Shown: positions 1 through 9,469 of the stretch, one piece after another
Numbering within the stretch: position 1 is the first letter of the stretch
Layout of the letters: the number at the start of each line of letters is the position of its first letter
Origin: Rhodocaloribacter litoris
GTDB lineage: Bacteria; Bacteroidota; Rhodothermia; Rhodothermales; ISCAR-4553
Reading direction: 5' to 3'
Length of the DNA: 64,000 bases
Assembly: GCF_011682235.2 (NCBI RefSeq)
Contig: NZ_CP076718.1
Coordinates: 3,768,400-3,832,399, forward strand
Made by a program: the position numbers and the translations under genes
Notes under the pieces: model-generated
Told to the model about the DNA's origin: nothing
The model's database searches: none
The model's input: the letters and a program-made list of their open reading frames with translations, nothing else

Positions 1-263
1 TCTACACCCGGATCGACGCGAGCGACTTCTACCGGGGGACGGCCGCGCCGGAAGCGCGCTCGAAGATGAACGTGACGTTCCGGCTGCCCTCGGAGGAGCT
101 GGAGAAACGGTTCGTGGAAGAGGCGAAGGAAGCCGGGCTGCTGGCGCTCAAGGGGCACCGTTCCGTCGGCGGGATCCGGGCCTCGATCTACAATGCCTGC
201 CCGCCCGAAGCCGTCGAGGCCCTGGTCGATTTCATGGACCACTTCGAGCGCAGGCATGGTTGA
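1..263 (+). CDS. serC: Phosphoserine aminotransferase, C-terminal part (5' truncated by window edge)
   Basis: This is the C-terminal ~87 residues of a PLP-dependent phosphoserine aminotransferase, which makes O-phosphoserine from 3-phosphohydroxypyruvate in serine synthesis. The frame is open from base 3 and stops with TGA at 261-263. The segment [18 protein letters not shown] followed by a short helix ([18 protein letters not shown]) is the characteristic family ending: GHRxVGGxRASxYNA lies close to the C-terminus in SerC proteins. The start codon and the PLP lysine lie outside the window. A perfect palindrome begins 3 bases after the stop and probably ends the transcript. Confidence 0.93.
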   Translation, partial: YTRIDASDFYRGTAAPEARSKMNVTFRLPSEELEKRFVEEAKEAGLLALKGHRSVGGIRASIYNACPPEAVEALVDFMDHFERRHG

Positions 264-265
264 GG

Positions 266-291
266 CGATGCGACCCGGCCGGGTCGCATCG
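266..291 (+). terminator. Perfect 26-nt palindrome after serC, probable transcript-end hairpin
   Basis: Bases 266-278 (CGATGCGACCCGG) are exactly complementary to 279-291, directly after the serC stop codon. The RNA would form a very stable GC-rich hairpin. It is followed by AAGCAAATTTG rather than a run of T, so it is not a textbook intrinsic terminator. It could instead be a protein-binding palindrome. Confidence 0.45.
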
Positions 292-425
292 AAGCAAATT
301 TGAGTCGCGCCACGCTTTGATTGCCTTTTGCAGGCGGCAGAGGAATGTGGCTTGCGTTTTTTATGCAAAAGGTGATCTTCAACATTTTTTGTTATGCAAT
401 GATTCCGGGCGGGTACCGGCCGGCG

Positions 426-456
426 TTGCATCCGAGGCGCGTCTGCCGTATATAAG
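426..456 (+). promoter_or_regulatory. Putative Bacteroidota-type promoter for the pnt operon
   Basis: TTG at 426-428 is separated by exactly 20 bases from TATATAAG at 449-456, 33 bases before the pntAA start. Bacteroidota primary-sigma promoters have a -33 TTG/TTTG element and a -7 TAnnTTTG element about 19-20 bases apart. The -7 element here matches TA and the final G but not the TTT. The upstream stretch 340-410 is AT-rich for this genome (several T runs), as expected of a promoter region. Confidence 0.45.
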
Positions 457-488
457 GGCCGTTCGTTTGTTCATCAGAACAGGGGACT

Positions 489-1625
489 ATGGCCTTGACA
501 GTAGGAGTGCCGGGCGAGTCGGCACCGGAGGAGCGGCTGGTGGCGCTGGTGCCGGAGGTCGCTGGCCGGCTGGTCAAGAAGGGGATGACGGTGCGGGTAG
601 AGGCCGGGGCCGGGGCCGGGGCCTACTACCCGGACGCCGCGTACGAGGCCCAGGGCGCGCAGATCGTCGACCGGGAGGCCGCCTTTGCGGCCGACGTCGT
701 GCTCAAGGTGAACCCACCGGACGACGCGGAGATCGGGTTGCTGCGGAAGGGCAGTGTGCTGATCGGTTTTCTCCGCCCGCTGGACCGGCCCGAGGTGGCC
801 GAGCGGCTGGCCCGCCAGGGGGTGACGGCGCTGAGCATGGAGCTGGTGCCGCGCATCTCCCGGGCGCAGAAGATGGACGCCCTTTCGGCGCTCAGTTCCG
901 TCGGCGGCTACCGGGCCGCCCTGATCGCGGCGACGGCCCTGCCCAAGTTTTTCCCCCTGCTGACCACGGCGGCCGGGACGGTTCGGCCGGCCAACGTGCT
1001 CGTGCTCGGGGCCGGGGTGGCGGGCCTGCAGGCCATCGCCACCGCCCGGCGGCTGGGGGCGCGGGTCTCGGCCTACGACATCCGCGAGGCCGTCCGCGAG
1101 GAGGTGCAGAGCCTCGGCGCCACGTTCGTCGACCTGCCCTTCGAGACGCAGGAGGACAAGGAGACGGGCGGCTATGCCCGGGCCCTGCCCGAAGAGAAGG
1201 CCCGCCAGCAGACGAAGTTGCTCGTGCCGCACATCGCCGCCGCGGATGTGGTCATCACCACGGCCCTCATCCCCGGCCGGCCCGCCCCGCTGCTCGTCAC
1301 CGAAGAGGCCGTGGCGGCCATGCAGCCGGGCTCCGTCATCGTGGATATGGCGGCCCCCAGCGGCGGCAACTGTGCCCTGACCCGTCCCGGAGACACCGTC
1401 GTGGAGCACGGCGTGCAGATCTTCGGCCCGCTCAACCTGCCGGCCACGATGCCCGTGCATGCCAGCCAGCTCTACGCCCGCACCCTCATGGCGATGCTCT
1501 TCGAGTTCGCCGACGGCGAGGCGTTTCGTCCGGACTTCGAGGACGAGATCTTCAAGGGCGCCTGCGTCACCTACGACGGCGAGGTAGTGCACGAGCGGGT
1601 CAGGGGGCTGCTGACGCCCGGCTGA
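489..1625 (+). CDS. pntAA: NAD(P) transhydrogenase subunit alpha part 1 (NAD-binding, PntAA)
   Basis: Soluble NAD(H)-binding domain I of the proton-translocating transhydrogenase, which reduces NADP+ with NADH using the proton gradient. The 378-residue protein opens with the alanine dehydrogenase/PNT N-terminal fold (VGVPGESAPEERLVALVPE, then VRVEAGAG). The Rossmann nucleotide site VLVLGAGVAGLQAIATARRLG lies near residues 172-192. The C-terminal half contains the IVDMAAPSGGNC segment usual for the family. Length fits the two-part alpha subunit found in many bacteria, where the membrane part is a separate gene. It is first of three genes (pntAA, pntAB, pntB) with gaps of 49 and 89 bases, so they are very likely one operon driven by the promoter-like site just upstream. 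Confidence 0.95.
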   Translation: MALTVGVPGESAPEERLVALVPEVAGRLVKKGMTVRVEAGAGAGAYYPDAAYEAQGAQIVDREAAFAADVVLKVNPPDDAEIGLLRKGSVLIGFLRPLDRPEVAERLARQGVTALSMELVPRISRAQKMDALSALSSVGGYRAALIAATALPKFFPLLTTAAGTVRPANVLVLGAGVAGLQAIATARRLGARVSAYDIREAVREEVQSLGATFVDLPFETQEDKETGGYARALPEEKARQQTKLLVPHIAAADVVITTALIPGRPAPLLVTEEAVAAMQPGSVIVDMAAPSGGNCALTRPGDTVVEHGVQIFGPLNLPATMPVHASQLYARTLMAMLFEFADGEAFRPDFEDEIFKGACVTYDGEVVHERVRGLLTPG

Positions 1626-1674
1626 TCCGCGCACCCGCGCTTGCCTTCCGGCCTCTCCACCAACCCGGATCGTC

Positions 1675-1947
1675 ATGCTCGACAACCTCATCATCTTCGT
1701 GCTGGCCACGTTCATCGGTCGCGAAGTGATCAGCAAAGTGCCGCAGACGCTGCACACGCCCCTCATGTCCGGCTCGAACGCCATCAGCGGCATCACCATC
1801 GTCGGGGCGCTGGTGGTGGCCGGGATGGTCGGCGGCGTCTGGGCGAAATGGCTCGGCTTCGTGGCGCTGGTGGCCGCCACCATCAACGTCGTCGGCGGCT
1901 TTCTGGTCACCGACCGGATGTTGCAGATGTTCAAGCGGAAGGAGTAG
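1675..1947 (+). CDS. pntAB: NAD(P) transhydrogenase subunit alpha part 2 (membrane, PntAB)
   Basis: A 90-residue hydrophobic protein forming part of the membrane domain II of the transhydrogenase. It starts with a transmembrane helix (LIIFVLATFIGREVISKVP), carries the diagnostic TPLMSGSNAISG loop, and has two more hydrophobic stretches before a basic end (FKRKE). TPLMSxTNAISG is the family signature next to the proton channel. It sits between the NAD-binding subunit and PntB, as expected for the split-alpha arrangement. Confidence 0.95.
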   Translation: MLDNLIIFVLATFIGREVISKVPQTLHTPLMSGSNAISGITIVGALVVAGMVGGVWAKWLGFVALVAATINVVGGFLVTDRMLQMFKRKE

Positions 1948-2036
1948 GTCGTATTCCGTAGTACGTACTTCGTGGGGTCGCTTCAACCCTTTACGCACCA
2001 CGGTCCCGTCTCCGCCCTTCGTCTTTCGTCACGCCT

Positions 2037-3479
2037 ATGCTCACGGCCCTCATCGACATTGCGTACCTGGTCGCTGCGATTCTTTTCATCTTCGGCCTGA
2101 AACGACTCCAGTCTCCGGCGACGGCCCGGCGGGGCAACCAGCTGGCTGCCGTCGGGATGCTCATCGCCGTGGTGGCGACCCTGTTCCTGCACGACATCCT
2201 GACGCCGGCCGAGATGGTGGGGGGGCTGGTGCTCGGGGGCGCCATCGGGGCGGTGCTGGCGCGGAAGGTGGAGATGACGGGCATGCCGGAGCTGGTGGCG
2301 GCCTTCAACGGTTTCGGGGGGCTGGCCTCGGCGCTGGTGGCCGGAGCCGAGGTGGCGAAGTTCATCACGCAGCACGGCGAGCCGGCCGGCGCCGGCGAGG
2401 TGTTCGACCTGGTGACGGCCCTCACGATCGGCCTGAGCGTCCTCATCGGCATGGTGACGTTTTCGGGCAGCTTCGTCGCCTTCGGCAAGCTCTCGGGCCG
2501 GGTTTCGGGCAACCCCATCGCCTTTCCCGGCATGCGGGTGCTGACGGTGCTGCTGGCGCTCGGGGCGCTGGTCGGGATCGGGTATACCATGGCCGGCGCC
2601 GGCGATTTTCCGGCGGTCACCGAACCGGTGGTCTACGGTACGACGGGGCTCATGGCCGCGGCGCTGCTGCTCGGCGTCCTGCTGGTGATCCCCATCGGCG
2701 GGGCGGACATGCCGGTGGTGGTGGCGCTGCTCAACTCCTACTCGGGGCTGGCCGCCGCCGCCACGGGCTTCGTGCTGGACAACACGGCGCTGATCGTCAG
2801 CGGGGCGCTCGTGGGCGCCTCGGGGCTGATCCTGACGAAGATCATGTGTGTGGCGATGAACCGCTCGCTGCTGAACGTGCTGCTCGGCGGCTTCGGCGGC
2901 GAGGCGCTGGAGGGGGGCGGTCCCGCCGGGGCGCTCGAAGGGAAGACGGTCCATGCGACGACGCCGGAAGATGTCGCCATCCTGCTCAGCTATGCCCAGC
3001 AGGTGATCATCGTGCCGGGCTACGGTATGGCGGTGGCGCAGGCCCAGCACCAGGTGCGCGAGCTGGCCGAGCTGTTGCAGGAGAAGGGTGTCACGGTCAA
3101 GTTCGCCATCCACCCGGTGGCCGGTCGCATGCCGGGCCACATGAACGTGCTCCTGGCCGAAGCCAACGTGCCCTACGACCAGCTTTTCGAGATGGACGAG
3201 ATCAACGGGGAGTTCGACAACACCGACGTGGCCCTGGTCATCGGGGCCAACGACGTGGTCAACCCGGCCGCCCGGCACGACAAGAGCAGCCCCATCTACG
3301 GCATGCCCATCCTGAACGTGGATCACGCCCGCACGGCCATCGTCCTCAAGCGCAGCATGCGGCCCGGCTATGCCGGCATCGAGAACGAGCTTTTCTACAA
3401 CGAGAACACGCAGATGCTCTTCGGCGACGCCAAGGAGTCGCTCACGAAACTCATCGCCGAGGTGAAGGCCCTGTCCTGA
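2037..3479 (+). CDS. pntB: NAD(P) transhydrogenase subunit beta (PntB)
   Basis: The 480-residue beta subunit carries the second half of the membrane domain (about residues 1-290, eight or so hydrophobic helices) and the NADP(H)-binding domain III (about 300-480). Visible hallmarks are IIVPGYGMAVAQAQH, the NADP-site motif in which GYG replaces the usual GXG, then HPVAGRMPGHMNVLLAEANVP, VALVIGANDVVNPAA and the end segment KRSMRPGYAGIENELFYNE. All are strongly conserved in transhydrogenases. The gene ends 10 bases before the convergent lipoprotein gene and no terminator is evident in that gap. Confidence 0.96.
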   Translation: MLTALIDIAYLVAAILFIFGLKRLQSPATARRGNQLAAVGMLIAVVATLFLHDILTPAEMVGGLVLGGAIGAVLARKVEMTGMPELVAAFNGFGGLASALVAGAEVAKFITQHGEPAGAGEVFDLVTALTIGLSVLIGMVTFSGSFVAFGKLSGRVSGNPIAFPGMRVLTVLLALGALVGIGYTMAGAGDFPAVTEPVVYGTTGLMAAALLLGVLLVIPIGGADMPVVVALLNSYSGLAAAATGFVLDNTALIVSGALVGASGLILTKIMCVAMNRSLLNVLLGGFGGEALEGGGPAGALEGKTVHATTPEDVAILLSYAQQVIIVPGYGMAVAQAQHQVRELAELLQEKGVTVKFAIHPVAGRMPGHMNVLLAEANVPYDQLFEMDEINGEFDNTDVALVIGANDVVNPAARHDKSSPIYGMPILNVDHARTAIVLKRSMRPGYAGIENELFYNENTQMLFGDAKESLTKLIAEVKALS

Positions 3480-3489
3480 AGGGGGCCGG

Positions 3490-4206
3490 TCACGTCGTTG
3501 TTTCCAGCATCGCTTCAAGGGCCGGGCGGAGCGTCTGCCAGACGGTCTCGGCCACGATCCGGTGGCCCTCGGCGGTCGGGTGGATGCCGTCGGGCAGGTT
3601 CAGTTCGGGTACGCCGCCGACCCCTTCGAGGAGGAAGGGGATGAGGAGGAGGTCGTTCTCGCGGGCCAGTTCCGGGTAGATCTGCCGGAATCGTTCGGTG
3701 TAGTCGTGTCCCAGGTTGGGGGGGATTTGCATGCCGGCGAGGATGATGCGGGCCTCGGGGTAGGCGGCCCGGGTTTTGTCGATGATGGCCTGCAGGTTGG
3801 CTTTCGTAACCTCGGGGTCGATGCCGCGTAGTCCGTCGTTGCCGCCGAGTTCGAGCACGAGCACGTCCACCGGTCGTTGCAGGAGCCAGTCGATGCGGCG
3901 CAGCCCGCCGGCGCTCGTTTCGCCGCTGAGGCCGGCGTTGACGACGCGGAACGGCCAGCCGAGCGAGTCGATGCGGGCCTGGATGCGGGCGGGGAACGCC
4001 TGGGACGGATCGAGGCCGTAGCCGGCGGTGATGCTGTCGCCGAGGAAGAGGATGGTTCGTTCCGCGGCGGTGTGCGTTTCCGCCCGTTCGGGGTTGCCGG
4101 GCTCGAGCGCTTGTTCCGGCGGGGCGGTGCCGGGGTCGCCGCGCCCGCAGGCGGCCAGCCACAGAACACACAGCAGGGGAAGCGGGTATAGGCGAAACGT
4201 TTTCAT
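3490..4206 (-). CDS. TesA-like GDSL/SGNH esterase, predicted lipoprotein
   Basis: SGNH-fold hydrolase of the arylesterase/thioesterase I/lysophospholipase TesA family. Block I is FLGDSITAGYG (catalytic Ser), block II has VVNAGLSGETS (oxyanion Gly), block III is ELGGNDGLRG (Asn), and block V is LPDGIHPTAEGH (catalytic Asp and His). I chose the Met at 4206 because it gives a clean lipoprotein signal: basic start, hydrophobic core, then LAAC at residues 17-20. The mature enzyme should therefore be lipid-anchored, unlike soluble periplasmic E. coli TesA. The gene is divergent from a YbbA/YbbP-like ABC exporter, the same arrangement as tesA and ybbA-ybbP in E. coli, which suggests a conserved functional link. 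Confidence 0.9.
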   Translation of the reverse strand: MKTFRLYPLPLLCVLWLAACGRGDPGTAPPEQALEPGNPERAETHTAAERTILFLGDSITAGYGLDPSQAFPARIQARIDSLGWPFRVVNAGLSGETSAGGLRRIDWLLQRPVDVLVLELGGNDGLRGIDPEVTKANLQAIIDKTRAAYPEARIILAGMQIPPNLGHDYTERFRQIYPELARENDLLLIPFLLEGVGGVPELNLPDGIHPTAEGHRIVAETVWQTLRPALEAMLETTT

Positions 4207-4318
4207 GGCAACGGGTTGGCGGCTGCGTCCGGGCACTCTACCGCCGGCCCCACCGGCAGGTTTCCCCCGGGCCGGTTCGAAGACACCCTCGAAACGACGC
4301 AACGAAAGGAAGGCAGCC

Positions 4319-5026
<708 letters not shown>

Positions 5027-5053
5027 AGGCGGTCCTTCGACGGAGACCACCCC

Positions 5054-7573
5054 ATGAACTGGATCCTGAAGATGGCATGGCGAGACAGCCGGGGAAGCCG
5101 GCGGCGCCTCCTGCTTTTCGTCGCGGCGATGGTGCTCGGCGTGGCGGCGCTCGTGGCCATTAACGCCTTCGGAGAAAACCTGCGCCGCGCCGTGGACGAG
5201 GAGGCACGCACCCTGCTGGGCGCCGACCTGAGCTTCGAGGCCGACCTGCCGTTCCCGCCGGAGGTGGAAGCCCTGGCCGACTCGCTCGGGGGGCGGCAGG
5301 CCCGCCGTGTCTCGTTTTCCTCCATGGCCTATTTTCCCCGGCTCAACACCGCCCGGCTGGCCACCGTCCGTGCCCATGAGGGCGCCTATCCGTTCTACGG
5401 CACCGTCGAGACGGACCCTCCCGGGGCGGCCCACACCTACCGGGAGGGGCGGCAGGCCCTCGTCGACCGCAACCTCATGCAGCAGCTCGGCCTTGCCGTG
5501 GGCGACTCGGTGCGTGTCGGCCGCGTCACCTATCGCATCGCGGGGCAGCTGCTCCGGACGCCCCGGGAGTCCGAGGTGGCCATGCTCTTCAGCCCCCGCA
5601 TCTACATCCCGCTGGCCGGGATCGACACGACCCTGCTCGGCCGGGGCAGCCGGGCCGAGTACGAGATCTATTTCCGGTTCGACGACGGCCGCGACGTGGA
5701 GGCCCTGGGCGATGACCTGCGTCCCCGCCTCCGGCGGGCCGACATCGGGGTCGATACCGTGGGTGAGGTGCAGGCGGACTGGGACGAGGGGCTCACCAAC
5801 CTCTACCGTTTCCTCAGCCTCGTCGGTTTCATGGCGCTCTTGCTCGGCAGCGTCGGCGTGGCGAGCGCCGTCCACGTCTACGTCCGGCAACGGATCGAGA
5901 CGGTGGCGGTGCTCCGCTGTTTCGGGGCGAGGGCGTGGCGGACCTTCGGCGTCTACCTGGTGCAGGCGCTGGCAATGGGGCTCATCGGGGCCGTGACCGG
6001 ATGCCTGCTCGGCCTGGCCGTGCAGGGCCTGCTGCCCCGGGTGCTGGCCGGCTTCTTGCCGGTGGCGGTGCCCTTCTCGGTCTCCTGGAGCGCGCTCGCG
6101 CTGGGGCTGGGCGTCGGGACCGGCGTGACCGTGCTCTTTGCCCTGCTTCCGCTCCTCGGCGTGCGCAACGTCTCGCCGCTGCGGGCGCTCCGCTCCGCCT
6201 ACGAGCCGGAACGCCCGGGACGCCGGGATCCGCTCCGGTGGGTGGTCTTCGGGTTGCTGGCCTGCGGCATCACCGGCTTTGCCGTGGCGCAGGCACCGAA
6301 CACGCTCACCGGCGTCGGCTACGCGGCGGCGCTGGCCCTCGTCTTCGGGCTGCTGGCCGGCGTGGCCCGGCTCATCATCGTCCTCGTCCGGCGCTACTTC
6401 CCGTCGTCATGGCCCTACGTGTGGCGGCAGGGACTGGCCAACCTCTATCGACCGAACAACCAGACCCTGTTGCTCATGCTGGCGCTCGGGTTCGGGACGT
6501 TCCTCATCATGACCCTGTTCCTCACGCAGCAGACGCTCGTCCGGCAGATCGAACTCGCCGGCGGAGAAGGACGGCCCAACCTCGTCTTCTTCGACATCCA
6601 GCCCGATCAGGTGGACGGCCTGACGGCCCTGTTGCAGCAGAAACGGCTGCCGGTGCTCGACGCGGTGCCCATCGTGACGATGCGCATCCATGCCGTGGGC
6701 GGCCGTACCCTCGACGAGTTGCGGGCCGACTCGACGGCCCGGGTGACCTGGGCCCACCGGCGCGAATACCGCTCCACCTACCGCGACGCGCTGACCGACA
6801 GTGAAACCCTGGTGGCCGGCGAGTTCATCGGAGAGGTGCCGCCGGGCGAGACGGTCGTCCCCGTCTCCGTCGAGGAAGACATCGCGGGCGACCTCGGGGT
6901 GGCCCTCGGGGATACGGTCGTCTTCGACGTGCAGGGGGTGCAGGTGCCCACCCGCATCGCCAGCATCCGGCAGGTGGAATGGCGCCGCATGCAGACGAAC
7001 TTCTTCTTCGTCTTTCCCCGGGGGGTGCTCGAGAAGGCGCCTCAGTTCTTCGTGGTGCTCACCCGCACGCCGGACGAGGCGTCCTCGGCGGCCGCGCAGA
7101 CCGCCGTCGTGCAGGACTTTCCCAACGTTTCGGCCATCGACCTCTCGCTCATCCTCGACGTTTTCGATGCCATTTTCGGGCGGATCGCCTTCGTGCTCCG
7201 CTTCATGGCCCTGTTCAGCATCCTGACGGGGCTGATCGTGCTGGCGGCGGCCGTGCTCGTGAGCCGTTTCCAGCGCGTCGAGGAGACGGTACTGCTCAAG
7301 ACGCTGGGGGCTTCCCGGCGGCAGGTGTTCCGCATCATGGCCGTCGAATACCTGTTTCTGGGTCTCTTTGCCACGCTGACGGGGCTCGTCCTGGCCCTCG
7401 GCGGGGGATGGGCGCTGGCCTTCTTCGTCTTCGAGACGCCTTTCGTGGCGCCGCCGGCCGCGCTGGCCGTCGCCCTGCTGGTGGTCACCGGGCTCACGCT
7501 GGCTGTCGGGCTGCTCAACAGCCGCGGGATCTACGACCGGAGTGCCCTCGAGGTGCTGCGGGCGGAAACATGA
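5054..7573 (+). CDS. FtsX-family ABC transporter permease, YbbP-like
   Basis: An 839-residue permease of the FtsX/MacB superfamily with the duplicated layout of YbbP. It has an N-terminal helix (LLLFVAAMVLGVAALVAINAFG), a large extracytoplasmic domain (about residues 40-240), and a first FtsX core of three to four helices (about 250-370) ending at VRNVSPLRALRSAYEPE. A second helix block follows, then another extracytoplasmic domain (about 490-710), and a C-terminal FtsX core ending SRGIYDRSALEVLRAE. Substrate is unknown. In E. coli the YbbA-YbbP pair lies beside tesA, as here, so export of a lipid or envelope component is a reasonable guess. The stop codon overlaps a possible ATG (ATGA) of the next reading frame. 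Confidence 0.9.
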   Translation: MNWILKMAWRDSRGSRRRLLLFVAAMVLGVAALVAINAFGENLRRAVDEEARTLLGADLSFEADLPFPPEVEALADSLGGRQARRVSFSSMAYFPRLNTARLATVRAHEGAYPFYGTVETDPPGAAHTYREGRQALVDRNLMQQLGLAVGDSVRVGRVTYRIAGQLLRTPRESEVAMLFSPRIYIPLAGIDTTLLGRGSRAEYEIYFRFDDGRDVEALGDDLRPRLRRADIGVDTVGEVQADWDEGLTNLYRFLSLVGFMALLLGSVGVASAVHVYVRQRIETVAVLRCFGARAWRTFGVYLVQALAMGLIGAVTGCLLGLAVQGLLPRVLAGFLPVAVPFSVSWSALALGLGVGTGVTVLFALLPLLGVRNVSPLRALRSAYEPERPGRRDPLRWVVFGLLACGITGFAVAQAPNTLTGVGYAAALALVFGLLAGVARLIIVLVRRYFPSSWPYVWRQGLANLYRPNNQTLLLMLALGFGTFLIMTLFLTQQTLVRQIELAGGEGRPNLVFFDIQPDQVDGLTALLQQKRLPVLDAVPIVTMRIHAVGGRTLDELRADSTARVTWAHRREYRSTYRDALTDSETLVAGEFIGEVPPGETVVPVSVEEDIAGDLGVALGDTVVFDVQGVQVPTRIASIRQVEWRRMQTNFFFVFPRGVLEKAPQFFVVLTRTPDEASSAAAQTAVVQDFPNVSAIDLSLILDVFDAIFGRIAFVLRFMALFSILTGLIVLAAAVLVSRFQRVEETVLLKTLGASRRQVFRIMAVEYLFLGLFATLTGLVLALGGGWALAFFVFETPFVAPPAALAVALLVVTGLTLAVGLLNSRGIYDRSALEVLRAET

Positions 7574-7629
7574 GCTTTGCATTTGCTTTCAGAAAGCTGA
7601 ATGCGAACGGATTGAACGGAGTGCAACGC

Positions 7630-8364
7630 ATGTACGACGACACGGTGGTGGACGAACGGGCGATTGCGGCGGCGGTGGCGGCGGTGCGGGCACGCATCGA
7701 GCGGGCCTGCCGCCGGGCCGGGCGCTCGCCGGACGAGGTCACGCTCATCGGGGTGACAAAGACGTTTCCCGTCGAAGCCGTGGCGGCTGCCCGGGCGGCC
7801 GGGCTGGAGGACTTCGGCGAAAACAAGGTGCAGGAACTCGTCGAGAAGGCGGGGCGGATCCCGGGGGCGCTCCACGGCGGCCCGGTACGCTGGCACATGA
7901 TCGGCCATCTGCAGCGCAACAAGGCCCGCGACGTCGTCCGGCATGCCGACGTCTTCCACGCCCTGGACAGCCGGCGCTTGGCCGAAGCGCTGGAGCGACG
8001 GGCCGCCGACGCCGGGCGGGTGCTGCCGTGTTTCGTCCAGGTCAACGTCTCCGGTGAACCCTCCAAGTTCGGGCTCGATCCCGGCGCGGTGCACCCGTTT
8101 CTCGATGCCCTGGCAGCCTGCGAGCACCTGCACGTCGTCGGCCTGATGACGCTTGCAGCCCCCGCCGACGATCCCGAAGACGTGCGCCCGCAGTTCCGGC
8201 TGCTGCGGCGGTTGCTGGAAACCTATGACGCACGGGACAACCCGCAGGTCGACCTGCGCTACCTTTCCATGGGCATGACCGGCGACTTCGAGGTGGCCGT
8301 CGAGGAGGGGGCCACCCACGTGCGCATCGGCACGGCCCTCTTCGGCGCACGCGAGGCGCCGTAG
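7630..8364 (+). CDS. YggS-family pyridoxal phosphate homeostasis protein
   Basis: PLP-binding protein of the YggS/PROSC/YBL036C family, a fold-type III alanine-racemase-like barrel without known catalysis that buffers PLP. Visible are VTLIGVTKTFPVEAV with the PLP lysine, the DFGENKVQELVEKA segment, WHMIGHLQRNKAR, and LRYLSMGMTGDFEVAVEEGATHVRIGTALFG with the phosphate-binding residues. I prefer the start at 7630, which gives 244 residues and has GGAG seven to eight bases upstream. An in-frame ATG at 7570 overlapping the previous stop would add 20 poorly typical residues. The gene is followed by a DivIVA-like gene, recalling the yggS-sepF-yggT-divIVA clusters of Gram-positive bacteria. Confidence 0.92.
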   Translation: MYDDTVVDERAIAAAVAAVRARIERACRRAGRSPDEVTLIGVTKTFPVEAVAAARAAGLEDFGENKVQELVEKAGRIPGALHGGPVRWHMIGHLQRNKARDVVRHADVFHALDSRRLAEALERRAADAGRVLPCFVQVNVSGEPSKFGLDPGAVHPFLDALAACEHLHVVGLMTLAAPADDPEDVRPQFRLLRRLLETYDARDNPQVDLRYLSMGMTGDFEVAVEEGATHVRIGTALFGAREAP

Positions 8365-8367
8365 CTT

Positions 8368-8398
8368 TTGCCGGGCACCCGCCGGTCGATTATATTTC
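8368..8398 (+). promoter_or_regulatory. Putative promoter upstream of the DivIVA-like gene
   Basis: TTG at 8368-8370 (within TTTTG) is followed after exactly 20 bases by TATATTTC at 8391-8398. This matches the Bacteroidota TTTG / TAnnTTTG pattern at all but the last position. It would place the transcript start near 8405, about 25 bases before the ATG at 8431. Confidence 0.5.
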
Positions 8399-8430
8399 CA
8401 CCGTGCTCATTCACCCGCCGAAGCGAGACC

Positions 8431-9465
8431 ATGAAACTTACCCCCCTCGACATCCGGAAACAGGATTTTACGCGCGGCTTTCGGGGCTACGACGCCGACG
8501 AGGTGCAGACTTTTCTGCGGATGGTGGCGGATCAGTGGCAGGAGTTGCTGGACGAAAAGGCACGCCTGGAAGAGCGCCTGCGCGAGCAGGAAGCCAAGCT
8601 GCAACATTATCTGAAGGTGGAGGAGGCGCTCCAGCAGGCACTCGCGACGGCCCGGGAAAGCACCCGCCAGGCCATCGAGAACGCCGAACGCAAGGCCGAG
8701 ATGATTCTGCAGGAAGCGGAGGCCCGGGCGAAGGAGATCAAGCGCGACGCCGAGGAGCAGCGGCACCGGCTCAAGCACGAGGCGGCCCAGATCGCCGGGC
8801 GTCGCAAGGAGATCGTGGCGCGGCTGCGGGCGTTTCTGCTCTCCGAGATGGAGTTGCTGGCCCACTTCGAGGGGGACGACCCCGTGGGGTTCATCAAGCT
8901 GCTGCCCGGGGAGGAACGCTCCGAGACGGCCCGTTACCTGGCGGCCCGGGCCGATGCCCCGTCGCCGGCGGCGAAGGAGTCCGGGACCCCGGCATCCGGA
9001 GAGCCGGCCGCGCCCGCGGCCGGCGAGGACGAGGAGGAGCTTCTCCGGGAACTGGCCGACGAGATCGCGGCCCTGGACCCCGGTGCGGTGACCTCCGGCC
9101 CGGAAGCGGACGTGGCTCCGGAGCCGGAAGCGGACATGGCCCCGGAGCCGGAGGAGGAACCCGCGCCGGAACCGGTGGAAGACCACCCGCAGCCCCGGTG
9201 GCAGGCCCTGCAAGACGAAGCACCGCAGGAGGACGAAGCCTCTGAGGCCGGCGCGGCACCGGACACCGAGCGGCCCGCCGAGACCGGCGGCGAGCGCCCC
9301 GGCTGGCGGGTCAACTCGCTCATCCGACCCGGACCGGAAAGCGGGACCGAACCGGCCGGGAGCGAGGCGGCGAAGAAACCGGATCCCCCTGCCGGCAAGG
9401 AGGACGAGAGCATCCCCTCCGACGAGATCGCCAAGATTCGCCGCATCCTCGACGACCTCGACTGA
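8431..9465 (+). CDS. DivIVA domain-containing coiled-coil protein
   Basis: The N-terminus (residues 1-35, [23 protein letters not shown]) is a clear DivIVA lipid-binding domain, with the F-x-R-G-F-R-G-Y-D pattern. It is followed by a long, highly charged heptad-type coiled coil up to about residue 130. The last ~200 residues are low-complexity, rich in Glu, Pro and Ala, with an imperfect repeat of the type PEADxAPEPE, and end in a short helix ([13 protein letters not shown]). DivIVA proteins sense membrane curvature at poles and septa in Gram-positives. Roles in Bacteroidota are poorly defined. The ATG at 8431 starts exactly at the domain. The gene lies between yggS and a nucleoside phosphorylase gene. 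Confidence 0.85.
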   Translation: MKLTPLDIRKQDFTRGFRGYDADEVQTFLRMVADQWQELLDEKARLEERLREQEAKLQHYLKVEEALQQALATARESTRQAIENAERKAEMILQEAEARAKEIKRDAEEQRHRLKHEAAQIAGRRKEIVARLRAFLLSEMELLAHFEGDDPVGFIKLLPGEERSETARYLAARADAPSPAAKESGTPASGEPAAPAAGEDEEELLRELADEIAALDPGAVTSGPEADVAPEPEADMAPEPEEEPAPEPVEDHPQPRWQALQDEAPQEDEASEAGAAPDTERPAETGGERPGWRVNSLIRPGPESGTEPAGSEAAKKPDPPAGKEDESIPSDEIAKIRRILDDLD

Positions 9466-9469
9466 CCCC

